5,189 bases of DNA from Hydrogenovibrio sp. UBA650 (GCA_002299245.1 DBOI01000161.1:1-5189), one strand, 5' to 3'. Shown: positions 1 to 5,189, counted from the stretch's first letter. Translations and numbers: made by a program. The notes: generated by a model not told the origin, from the sequence alone.

Positions 1-5
1 TATCG

Positions 6-22
6 ACTAACTTTGAGTTAGT
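6..22. repeat. Short perfect inverted repeat
   Basis: ACTAACT and AGTTAGT form perfect 7-bp arms around a 3-nt centre (TTG). The right arm also overlaps a second small dyad, TTAGT-ATAA-ACTAA. No T-run follows, so it is not a standard Rho-independent terminator. It may be an operator-like site or a small hairpin; its function is unknown. Confidence 0.4.
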
Positions 23-51
23 ATAAACTAATAAGAGTGTGCCATCCTGAT

Positions 52-69
52 AGGCATATAACAATGCCT
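52..69. repeat. Short perfect inverted repeat
   Basis: AGGCAT and ATGCCT are perfect 6-bp arms separated by 6 nt (ATAACA). The repeat sits 29 nt after the first one. There is no T-run and no matching copy elsewhere in the window. It could be chance or a protein-binding dyad. Confidence 0.3.
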
Positions 70-255
70 TGGCAACTAAGTTCAGGTCTTGAATAACTTT
101 GATCTCCCATCAAACCCGTCTCACATAAAATTAGTAGCTTAAATCAACATTTTTTCATAATGAATAATCTCCGTTTAATACTCCATTTCTTGATGCAAGC
201 ATAGAGAATTGAAAACAATACTCGGTGTTTAGCTATGGTAGTAATGCTTTAAGAG

Positions 256-261
256 TATAAT
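256..261 (+). promoter_or_regulatory. Likely -10 box of the rhlE promoter
   Basis: A perfect TATAAT lies 32 nt before the rhlE ATG and would give a leader of about 25 nt. No good -35 hexamer sits 16-18 nt upstream; the bases near 233-238 match poorly. The promoter may be weak or activator-dependent, or the box may be chance in AT-rich DNA. It is the best sigma70-type candidate in this upstream region. Confidence 0.4.
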
Positions 262-282
262 CCACGGTTTTCTTTTTTTATT

Positions 283-288
283 GAGTGG
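283..288 (+). promoter_or_regulatory. Ribosome binding site choosing the rhlE start
   Basis: GAGTGG lies 5 nt before the ATG at 294, a workable Shine-Dalgarno position. The in-frame GTG at 285 overlaps this element and so is unlikely to be the start. Confidence 0.5.
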
Positions 289-293
289 TCATT

Positions 294-1694
294 ATGAGTT
301 TTTCTTCACTTGGGTTGTCTGAGCAAATACTGAAGGCAATTACAGAACAGGGTTACAGTGATCCTTCAGCAATTCAAAAGCAGGCAATTCCAGCAGTTCT
401 TCAAGGTAAGGATGTCATGGCTGCAGCGCAAACGGGTACAGGTAAGACTGCCGGTTTCACATTGCCAATGCTTGAGATTCTTGCTAAAGGAAAAAAACCG
501 CGCTCAAACCAAGTCAGAGCGCTGGTATTGACTCCCACTCGTGAATTAGCTGCTCAGGTAGGGGAAAGTGTTGAGAATTATGGCAAACACCTAGATCTTA
601 AATCGACAATTGTTTATGGCGGAGTGAAGATTAACCCACAGATGCAAAGACTGCGTGCTGGCATGGATATTTTGATTGCTACACCTGGCAGACTCTTGGA
701 TTTATACAGTCAGAATGCGGTTAAGTTTGATGATTTAGAAATATTGGTACTGGATGAAGCCGATCGTATGTTAGATATGGGCTTTATTCACGATATTAAA
801 CGTATTAAAGCGCTGCTGCCTAAAACACGCCAAAATCTGATGTTTTCGGCAACTTTTTCACAGCAGATCCGGGAGCTGGCTAAAGGCTTGGTAAATAATC
901 CTGTTGAAATATCAGTCACCCCTCCAAACTCTACAGTAGAGAAAATCAGACAGTGGATTATTCCAGTTGATAAAAGCCGAAAAGCAGCGCTGCTGATTAA
1001 ATTGATTAAACAACACAACTGGTTTCAGGTGCTGGTGTTTTCTCGAACCAAACACGGAGCGAATCGTCTCGCGAAAAAGTTGGTTGGCAACGGCATTCCT
1101 GCTGATGCCATTCACGGTGATAAACGTCAAAATGCCCGCTTAAGAGCCTTGAAAGATTTTAAATCGGGCAAAGCTCAGGTTTTAGTAGCAACCGATATTG
1201 CTGCACGAGGCATTGATATTGAACAGTTACCACATGTAGTCAATTTTGATTTGCCGCATGTCTCTGAAGATTATGTGCACCGTATTGGTAGAACTGGGCG
1301 AGCGGGGCAGGATGGTGAAGCTATCTCTCTGGTATGTGCTGATGAGTTCGATCAGCTGGTCGATATTGAGCATTTGATTGGTGAGCTATTAGAGCGCCAG
1401 GTTTTTGAAGGGTTTGAGCCAGAACAACAACTGCCTGAAACCAGGTTGGGGATGAGAAAGCCCAAGAAAATCAAAAGACCGAAAAAGCCTAAAAAAACAA
1501 ACTCAGACAATAATGCACAGGGCAATAAACAATCCCAAAGTAGAGCTGAAGGTGATCTTAAAACCAAGCCAAAGAGTCGAAATAGGCGCGCTGGATCAGC
1601 CAATCACCAAAAGCCAACTCAAAATAAAAGGCCTGTAAACCGCTCAAAAAAACACAGAGACAGTAATGCAGCGGCTACAAAGGCTAAAAAATAG
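294..1694 (+). CDS. rhlE: RhlE-type DEAD-box ATP-dependent RNA helicase
   Basis: This cytoplasmic enzyme uses ATP to unwind short RNA duplexes; RhlE proteins are linked to ribosome assembly and RNA turnover. Numbered from ATG 294 (466 residues), all core motifs are intact: a Q-motif region near 27-30, motif I AQTGTGKT (45-52), PTRELA (81-86), TPGR (130-133), DEAD (154-157), SAT (185-187), ATDIAARGID (299-308) and HRIGRTGR (329-336). The N-terminus MSFSSLGLS closely resembles E. coli RhlE (MSFDSLGLS), which supports ATG 294 over the GTG at 285. After about residue 384 comes a low-complexity basic tail with roughly 29 Lys/Arg in 83 residues and only four acidic residues, likely a disordered RNA-binding extension. 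Such tails are common in RhlE, though the sequence varies. It is the first gene of a probable three-gene unit. Some bacteria carry several RhlE paralogues, so the exact orthologue is not settled. Confidence 0.95.
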   Translation: MSFSSLGLSEQILKAITEQGYSDPSAIQKQAIPAVLQGKDVMAAAQTGTGKTAGFTLPMLEILAKGKKPRSNQVRALVLTPTRELAAQVGESVENYGKHLDLKSTIVYGGVKINPQMQRLRAGMDILIATPGRLLDLYSQNAVKFDDLEILVLDEADRMLDMGFIHDIKRIKALLPKTRQNLMFSATFSQQIRELAKGLVNNPVEISVTPPNSTVEKIRQWIIPVDKSRKAALLIKLIKQHNWFQVLVFSRTKHGANRLAKKLVGNGIPADAIHGDKRQNARLRALKDFKSGKAQVLVATDIAARGIDIEQLPHVVNFDLPHVSEDYVHRIGRTGRAGQDGEAISLVCADEFDQLVDIEHLIGELLERQVFEGFEPEQQLPETRLGMRKPKKIKRPKKPKKTNSDNNAQGNKQSQSRAEGDLKTKPKSRNRRAGSANHQKPTQNKRPVNRSKKHRDSNAAATKAKK

Positions 1695-1733
1695 CTTAAG
1701 CTTATAAATTGATCTTTATCTGGAAAACTAACA

Positions 1734-2360
1734 ATGAGTTTAGAGCTTTATCTGTTTTTTTTAGTTACCACAGTGATGCTGATTATGGTGCCTGGTCCTG
1801 CAGCAATTACTGTTGCTGCTCAAGGTGCTTCCCATAATTCAAGAAGTGCCTTTCTTGGCATTATGGGTGTCGCTACAGCAGATGCCTTTTTCTTTGCTTT
1901 ATCCGCAACCGGTATTGCGACACTTATCCTGGCTTCAAATCTACTTTTTTCAGTGATTAAATGGGTTGGGGTAGCTTATTTAATCTATTTAGGTTTATCT
2001 GCTATTTTTAGTAAAGCGGGTGCTATTCGCATAGATCAGCAAACTAAAGCAGACCGTTCAACTAAAACCTTTTATCAGGGGCTGGTTGTTCAGCTGGCTA
2101 ACCCGAAAGCCTTAATGTACTTTTCGGCACTTTTGCCTCAGTTTATCGACCCAAATGAACCGATTATGCAACAGATGCTGATTATGGGACTGACTTGTGT
2201 TATTGCTGACATTTTAGTTTACAGTGTATTCAGCCGTATGGGAGCTCAGTTGGCTAAACAGCAAGTCAAGGCCTGGGTGATAGGCTTGATTAACAAGGCT
2301 GCTGGTGTTGCTTTGATCGTTACTGGTATCAGAATGGCAACACTGGAAAACTCAAAGTAA
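1734..2360 (+). CDS. LysE/RhtB-family amino-acid exporter
   Basis: This is an inner-membrane carrier of the LysE/RhtB superfamily, whose members export amino acids such as lysine, homoserine, threonine or leucine. The 208-residue length is typical of the family. The first membrane segment carries the family motif VPGP (19-22). A glycine-rich segment with an acidic residue follows (G42, G45, D50), then hydrophobic helices around 52-90, the conserved NPKA (123-126) leading into LPQF (134-137), and further helices at about 145-165 and 180-203. Substrate cannot be told from sequence. The gene starts 39 nt after rhlE with no terminator between, and only a weak ribosome site (GGA at 1722-1724) precedes the ATG. 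It is probably co-transcribed with rhlE and arfB, although no functional link to RNA metabolism is evident. Confidence 0.9.
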   Translation: MSLELYLFFLVTTVMLIMVPGPAAITVAAQGASHNSRSAFLGIMGVATADAFFFALSATGIATLILASNLLFSVIKWVGVAYLIYLGLSAIFSKAGAIRIDQQTKADRSTKTFYQGLVVQLANPKALMYFSALLPQFIDPNEPIMQQMLIMGLTCVIADILVYSVFSRMGAQLAKQQVKAWVIGLINKAAGVALIVTGIRMATLENSK

Positions 2361-2365
2361 TCGCG

Positions 2366-2776
2366 ATGCTAAAAATCACCAATACGGTTTCTATTCTGGA
2401 TGATGAAATTGAATTGACTGCAATTCGTGCCCAAGGTGCTGGTGGTCAAAATGTGAATAAGGTTTCATCAGCGATTCATTTGCGGTTTGATATCAAAGCA
2501 TCGTCGCTACCTGAATTCTATAAGCAACGATTACTTGCTCTAAAAGATAGGCGAATTAGTAAACAGGGTGTAATTGTTATTAAAGCCCAGCACTACAGAA
2601 CACAGGATAAAAATAGAGCCGACGCTTTTAGACGTTTGCAAGACCTAATCACAAGTATTACCAGCGTTCAAAAAGTCAGAAAAACGACTAAACCAACCCA
2701 AAGTTCTCAAAAGCGCAGGCTGGAAAGTAAAAAGAAGCGTGGGCAAACCAAAGCGTTACGCAGTAAGTTGTTTTAG
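2366..2776 (+). CDS. arfB: ArfB (YaeJ) ribosome-rescue peptidyl-tRNA hydrolase
   Basis: ArfB enters the empty A site of ribosomes stalled at the end of truncated mRNAs and hydrolyses the peptidyl-tRNA, a backup to trans-translation. The 136-residue protein has the release-factor catalytic motif GGQ at 26-28, inside the stretch IRAQGAGGQNVNK, which is almost the same as in E. coli ArfB. IHLRFDI and GVIVIKAQHYR also match. There is no stop-codon-recognition domain, which separates it from RF1 and RF2. The C-terminal ~40 residues are strongly basic (KKRGQTKALRSK), fitting the tail that lies in the mRNA entry channel in ArfB. The ATG lies only 5 nt after the exporter stop and has no clear ribosome site, so translation is probably coupled. 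No convincing terminator follows. Confidence 0.95.
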   Translation: MLKITNTVSILDDEIELTAIRAQGAGGQNVNKVSSAIHLRFDIKASSLPEFYKQRLLALKDRRISKQGVIVIKAQHYRTQDKNRADAFRRLQDLITSITSVQKVRKTTKPTQSSQKRRLESKKKRGQTKALRSKLF

Positions 2777-2889
2777 TTTTTTTTCAAAAAAATGTTATAT
2801 AAAGATAGACAAATCAATTAGATATCTGTAATCTTTTTTTCAGCTAAAAATAAGTCTAACTATTTATAACCGACATTTCGCTGTTTTAC

Positions 2890-2918
2890 TTGTTAATACC
2901 TCGGCCTGCAGTTTTAAT
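2890..2918 (+). promoter_or_regulatory. Candidate sigma70 promoter for the cold-shock gene
   Basis: TTGTTA (2890-2895, 4 of 6 to consensus) and TTTAAT (2913-2918, 5 of 6) are separated by 17 nt. Transcription would start near 2925 and give a leader of about 65 nt. Chance matches are common in DNA this AT-rich, and a start further upstream is possible. Confidence 0.35.
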
Positions 2919-2979
2919 TTTCAGTCTACATTTTCAGCAGTTAAGTCCTATTAAGGCGTCACTATTTTTAAATTTTTAC

Positions 2980-2983
2980 AGGA
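2980..2983 (+). promoter_or_regulatory. Ribosome binding site of the cold-shock gene
   Basis: AGGA lies 7 nt before the ATG at 2991. It supports this start and argues against the overlapping frame that opens at 2890. Confidence 0.6.
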
Positions 2984-2990
2984 TAATACT

Positions 2991-3200
2991 ATGTCTGATA
3001 CAACTACAGGAACCGTTAAGTGGTTCAACGAAACAAAAGGTTTTGGTTTTATTGCTCAAGAATCTGGTCCAGATGTTTTTGCTCACTTTAGCCAGATTTC
3101 TGGTTCAGGGTTCAAAACTCTAGCAGAAGGTCAAAAAGTTGAGTTTTCTGTGACTCAAGGACCAAAAGGTCCGCAAGCAGAAAACATCACTGCTATCTAA
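2991..3200 (+). CDS. CspA-family cold-shock protein (RNA chaperone)
   Basis: This small cytoplasmic single-domain protein binds single-stranded RNA and DNA and melts mRNA secondary structure; paralogues are either cold-induced or constitutive. At 69 residues it is the usual length. It has the family start GTVKWFN (7-13), RNP1 KGFGFI (16-21) and RNP2 VFAHFS (29-34), followed by EGQKVEF (46-52) and a C-terminal strand with AENI. Ala31 in RNP2 replaces the commoner Val, a variant also seen in other family members. It appears to be a single-gene unit with its own leader and a strong terminator 39 nt after the stop. The paralogue (CspA, CspC, CspD and so on) cannot be decided, so no symbol is given. 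Confidence 0.95.
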   Translation: MSDTTTGTVKWFNETKGFGFIAQESGPDVFAHFSQISGSGFKTLAEGQKVEFSVTQGPKGPQAENITAI

Positions 3201-3239
3201 TTGCTTGGTCTTGCTTAAAAGGCCATTTAAATTAGATTT

Positions 3240-3268
3240 AAAAAAGCCTGCTTAATGCAGGCTTTTTT
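3240..3268. terminator. Rho-independent terminator, probably bidirectional
   Basis: GCCTGC (3246-3251) pairs with GCAGGC (3257-3262) across the 5-nt loop TTAAT. The stem is flanked by A6 on the left (3240-3245) and T6 on the right (3263-3268). The A-run and T-run make it work on both strands. It ends the cold-shock gene on the plus strand and could serve the minus-strand frame that ends at 3285. Confidence 0.9.
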
Positions 3269-3284
3269 GTTTTAAAGCCTACTT

Positions 3285-3497
3285 TTAATTGGTTTGTGAT
3301 ACAGCTTTCAGCTTTGATTTTATTATTGTTGTTTTTCCTGGCAGATCAATATAGGCATTGTCGGTGATCGAGATAATGTCGCAAGAGTTCCCGCCATGCT
3401 AATCCAGCTCTTGACGGTTCATTGCAAATAAAGAGGCAATATCAAAGCGTTGTACCCAATATTTCCGGTAGGAAAATAGTGGCTTTGCAGATTGCAT
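3285..3497 (-). pseudogene. Possible decayed minus-strand gene with one in-frame TAG
   Basis: Read from 3497 down to 3285, one frame is open for about 71 codons except for a single TAG at 3401-3399, and it ends in TAA (3287-3285). The two halves read like one protein: before the stop, YWVQRFDIASLFAMNRQELD; after it, HGGNSCDIISITDNAYIDLP, then a basic tail (KTTIIKSKLKAVSQTN). Base content over about 3335-3470 is visibly more GC-rich than the flanking gap. The frame stops 17 nt before a bidirectional terminator, as a convergent gene would. The only in-frame ATG (3422-3420) is eight codons before the TAG, and no clear ribosome site was found. I do not recognise the family. Alternatives are a short gene tail, a small RNA, or chance. 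Confidence 0.35.
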
Positions 3498-3655
3498 TAA
3501 AGTTCTATTAAATAGTTTATTTTTATAAGTTTTTTTGCTTTTTATTATATTTTTTTATCGCTTCAATTATTTGTTAAGACTTTGACGAGAATAAATTGTG
3601 TTTTTTTCTGTCTTATAGGTATAGATTTAAAAAAGTAAAAAGTTGTGAGGTAAAC
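3498..3655 (+). other. Very AT-rich upstream region of the msrAB gene
   Basis: About 100 nt (3500-3600) are under roughly 20 percent GC by eye, with several T-runs. It must hold the promoter for the reductase gene unless transcription comes from further upstream. TTGTTA (3571-3576) and TTGACG (3582-3587) resemble -35 boxes, but neither has a good -10 partner at the right spacing, so I do not assign a promoter. No gene is seen here. Confidence 0.4.
3647..3650 (+). promoter_or_regulatory. Ribosome binding site choosing the msrAB start
   Basis: GAGG lies 5 nt before the ATG at 3656. The frame extends upstream to a TTG at 3596, but that start lacks a ribosome site and would put about 20 mostly basic or aromatic residues ahead of a good lipoprotein signal peptide. 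Confidence 0.75.
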
Positions 3656-4978
3656 ATGAACAGAGGTAAGTTTTCTATACTTAAAGGCTTTATTTTCGCG
3701 TTGCCATTACTGTTTTCTGTACAGGGCTGTGCAAAAGATAAACAGGTTGGCATGGCTTCAATAGACGATACAACATCGATTAATACTGAAACTATCGTTT
3801 TCGGCATGGGTTGTTTTTGGGGTGCTGAAAAGCGCCTGTCTGAACTTCATGGCGTAATCGATGTTGAGAGTGGTTATGCCAATGGTGATGACCCCGATGC
3901 CGGTTACTATGATGTGCTCAAGCTGGAAAGAAAGATTATGATGGGATTGAGCAAAGAACGTAATCATGCCGAGGTGATTAAGGTTGAATTTAATCGTGAT
4001 ATGGTTTCTTTAGAACAGGTTTTGGCTAGTTTCTGGGAAAACCATGATCCAACTCAAGGCAATAGACAGGGTAATGACATAGGGACTAATTATCGCAGTG
4101 CCGTTTACTACACATCTGATTCGCAGAAATCGACGGTTTTGAAGAGTCGTGATCTATTTCAACAGGCCTTATCTGATGCGGGTAAAGCCAAAATTACTAC
4201 ACAAATTGAACCTTTGGCTATCTACATTAAAGCTGAAGAGAATCATCAGGATTATTTGAAGAAAAACCCGAATGGTTATTGTGGCCTTGGCGGAACCGGA
4301 GTGGCTTATCCTGGCAGTGGTACGGTTACAGCTGAACAACTTGATGCCAAAGCATTAAATTTTGATAGACAGTTGATTGTGTTTGAGTCTGAAGAGTGTG
4401 CTTTCTGTAAACAGTTTAAACGTGAGGTGCTGGATAGTTGGGAATCTGATGTGCCAGTAGTCACAACACTTAACCCCAACCCTCCAAAAGACTGGACATT
4501 GCAAAAAGCCTTGTTTGCTACACCGACAACAGTGTTGTTTGAAAAAGGCAAAGAGGTATCCAGATTTACCGGCTATAACGGCGATCAGAAACGTTTCTGG
4601 AAATGGCTTGGCTTTAGATTGTTGAATCCACAACAACGCCATATTGCCTTTGAAAACGGTACTGAAAGAGCTTATAGCGGTTCGCATTTGGATGAGACTC
4701 GTCCTGGTACCTATGTTGATCCGATTACTGGAGCAGCGTTATTCCGAAGTGATACAAAATTCAAAAGTGGTACTGGATGGCCAAGTTTCTTTAATCCTGT
4801 AGAAGGCGCGATTACAGAACATAAAGACCGTTCGCATGGGATGAGTCGTATCGAAGTACGCAGTACCAGTTCAGGTATTCATTTAGGGCACGTGTTTAAT
4901 GATGGTCCTCCGCCAACAGGTAGACGTTACTGTATTAATGGTAATGTTTTGAAATTTGTGCCGGATGAATCGCTCTAA
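3656..4978 (+). CDS. msrAB: Lipoprotein MsrA-thioredoxin-MsrB methionine sulfoxide reductase
   Basis: This fusion protein of 440 residues is predicted to repair both isomers of methionine sulfoxide in envelope proteins: MsrA acts on the S form and MsrB on the R form. A signal peptide with basic MNRGK and a hydrophobic core ends in the lipobox VQGC, so Cys25 should be lipidated; Ala26 fits outer-membrane sorting. The MsrA domain (about 45-220) has GCFWG with catalytic Cys53, Glu106, Asp141 and Tyr146, and YCGLGG with resolving Cys209. A thioredoxin-like domain (about 236-321) follows, with CAFC (248-251), TPT (289-291, likely cis-Pro290) and GYNGDQKRFW, resembling small periplasmic SoxS/SoxW-type thioredoxins. 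The MsrB domain (about 323-437) has GWPSF, HLGHVF (409-414) and RYCIN with catalytic Cys426. Oddities are a ~10-residue insertion before NHAE in MsrA, no zinc CxxC pairs in MsrB, and Thr373 where many MsrB enzymes have the resolving Cys. It is a single-gene unit with its own terminator. The CxxC domain probably takes electrons from a DsbD-like protein not encoded here. Confidence 0.93.
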   Translation: MNRGKFSILKGFIFALPLLFSVQGCAKDKQVGMASIDDTTSINTETIVFGMGCFWGAEKRLSELHGVIDVESGYANGDDPDAGYYDVLKLERKIMMGLSKERNHAEVIKVEFNRDMVSLEQVLASFWENHDPTQGNRQGNDIGTNYRSAVYYTSDSQKSTVLKSRDLFQQALSDAGKAKITTQIEPLAIYIKAEENHQDYLKKNPNGYCGLGGTGVAYPGSGTVTAEQLDAKALNFDRQLIVFESEECAFCKQFKREVLDSWESDVPVVTTLNPNPPKDWTLQKALFATPTTVLFEKGKEVSRFTGYNGDQKRFWKWLGFRLLNPQQRHIAFENGTERAYSGSHLDETRPGTYVDPITGAALFRSDTKFKSGTGWPSFFNPVEGAITEHKDRSHGMSRIEVRSTSSGIHLGHVFNDGPPPTGRRYCINGNVLKFVPDESL

Positions 4979-5008
4979 ATTATTGTTCTGAACTACCTTT
5001 CAAACATT

Positions 5009-5046
5009 AAACCCAAGCTAATTTGTAACCATGGTTTGGGTTTTTT
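5009..5046 (+). terminator. Rho-independent terminator after msrAB
   Basis: AAACCCAAGCTA (5009-5020) pairs with TGGTTTGGGTTT (5032-5043) as a 12-bp stem with two G-T wobbles and an 11-nt loop. The T-run 5041-5046 follows. It lies 30 nt after the reductase stop codon. Confidence 0.85.
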
Positions 5047-5082
5047 AATACCCGCAAAACTTAATTTCGAATTATTGTGAAA

Positions 5083-5088
5083 TATAAT
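5083..5088 (+). promoter_or_regulatory. Possible -10 box for a gene beyond the right edge
   Basis: A perfect TATAAT lies after the msrAB terminator and ahead of the open frame at the right edge. No convincing -35 box is seen around 5060-5066, so this is only a candidate. Confidence 0.25.
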
Positions 5089-5126
5089 CGATTGATCCAG
5101 TTCTCATAGTTACAAGATTATTTTAT

Positions 5127-5189
5127 GTGATAGCACTCATTACTGATTTTATGAGGCCTTCATTTCTATTAGAGTTATTGTCAAATCTG
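5127..5189 (+). CDS. Possible 5' end of a gene cut by the right edge
   Basis: A plus-strand frame is open from 5088 to the end of the window. Possible starts are GTG 5127 and ATG 5151. From GTG it would read MIALITDFMRPSFLLELLSN, which is hydrophobic. Neither start has a clear ribosome site. Too little is visible to assign a function, and it could be chance. Confidence 0.2.
   Translation, partial: MIALITDFMRPSFLLELLSNL

Larger units (their letters stand above)
1..109 (-). other. Unassigned minus-strand open frame running off the left edge
   Basis: Read on the minus strand from 109 down to 1, one frame has 36 codons without a stop and is still open at the window edge. The translation has a protein-like composition, for example ALLYAYQDGTLLLVYTNSKL. 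A stop codon lies just before it at 112-110, and there is no ATG, GTG or upstream TTG at a sensible place. The only nearby ATG (110-108) is in another frame, so a one-base shift would be needed to join them. It could be the start of a divergent gene using a rare start, a decayed gene, or chance. I recognise no family. Confidence 0.18.
2777..2990 (+). promoter_or_regulatory. Upstream region and leader of the cold-shock gene
   Basis: This 214-nt AT-rich gap holds no ORF that I would call. It begins with a T8-C-A7 stretch and contains three copies of TTTTCAG (2837-2843, 2918-2924, 2931-2937). The rest probably encodes a long 5' untranslated leader. In E. coli cspA, a long structured leader controls cold induction. 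Whether this one folds in a temperature-dependent way cannot be judged by eye. Confidence 0.4.

Noticed and set aside
144..158. Minus-strand ATG with a GGAG upstream, reading MKKC then TGA
   Set aside because: Four codons before a stop; nothing supports selenocysteine or a real leader peptide.
285..293. GTG 285 as the rhlE start
   Set aside because: It overlaps the likely ribosome site, and the protein from ATG 294 matches the RhlE N-terminus.
788..1603. Minus-strand ORFs inside rhlE
   Set aside because: They are antisense shadows of a fully convincing helicase gene, with no motifs of their own.
1693..1702. Palindrome AGCTTAAGCT over the rhlE stop
   Set aside because: Short, overlaps the stop codon and has no T-run; probably chance.
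1720..2352. Repeated CTGGAAAACT at 1720-1729 and 2343-2352, ahead of two starts
   Set aside because: The spacing to the starts differs (14 and 23 nt), the second copy is coding sequence, and 10-bp repeats occur by chance at this scale.
2777..2793. T8-C-A7 stretch as the arfB terminator
   Set aside because: No GC stem and no room for a loop, so it is not a Rho-independent terminator.
2890..3123. Plus-strand ORF overlapping the cold-shock gene
   Set aside because: It overlaps a certain Csp gene in another frame, lacks a ribosome site and resembles no family.
3596..3655. TTG 3596 as the msrAB start
   Set aside because: No ribosome site, and it would bury a clear lipoprotein signal peptide that begins at ATG 3656 after GAGG.
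3613..4687. Minus-strand ORFs opposite the msrAB gene
   Set aside because: They are antisense shadows of a fusion protein with intact catalytic motifs.
5179..5184. Minus-strand TTGACA as a -35 box
   Set aside because: No -10 box lies at 16-18 nt downstream on that strand.

Overview
The window looks like chromosomal DNA from an AT-rich gammaproteobacterium. RhlE, the LysE/RhtB carrier, ArfB and the CspA-family protein all resemble their Escherichia coli counterparts in motif order and length. Non-coding stretches are very AT-rich. Nothing in the sequence fixes a genus; a marine or aquatic lineage is only a guess. I see no mobile element, phage gene, CRISPR array, tRNA or rRNA.

Layout, left to right. 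Bases 1-293 are mostly non-coding. They hold two short inverted repeats, a weak minus-strand open frame running off the left edge, and a likely promoter for the first gene. Bases 294-2776 carry three same-strand genes with small gaps (39 and 5 nt): rhlE (DEAD-box RNA helicase), a LysE/RhtB-type amino-acid exporter, and arfB (ribosome-rescue peptidyl-tRNA hydrolase). These are probably one transcription unit. Bases 2777-2990 form the leader of a single cold-shock-protein gene (2991-3200), which ends at a strong, probably bidirectional, terminator (3240-3268). On the other side of that terminator lies a minus-strand reading frame broken by one TAG (3285-3497), which looks like a decayed gene. 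A very AT-rich gap follows. Next is a large lipoprotein gene (3656-4978) encoding an MsrA domain, a thioredoxin-like domain and an MsrB domain in one chain, closed by its own terminator (5009-5046). The last ~100 nt may hold the start of another gene.

How the genes fit together. RhlE, ArfB and the cold-shock protein all act on RNA or ribosomes: unwinding RNA, releasing stalled ribosomes and melting mRNA structure. A cold or translation-stress theme is therefore plausible, but it is inferred from position only. The exporter between rhlE and arfB has no obvious link to that theme. The methionine sulfoxide reductase is a separate unit and should act outside the inner membrane, repairing oxidised methionines in envelope proteins. 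It is the most interesting gene here. Its domain order, an MsrA active-site loop insertion, and an MsrB domain with no zinc cysteines and no resolving cysteine suggest that the internal CxxC domain serves as its built-in electron relay.
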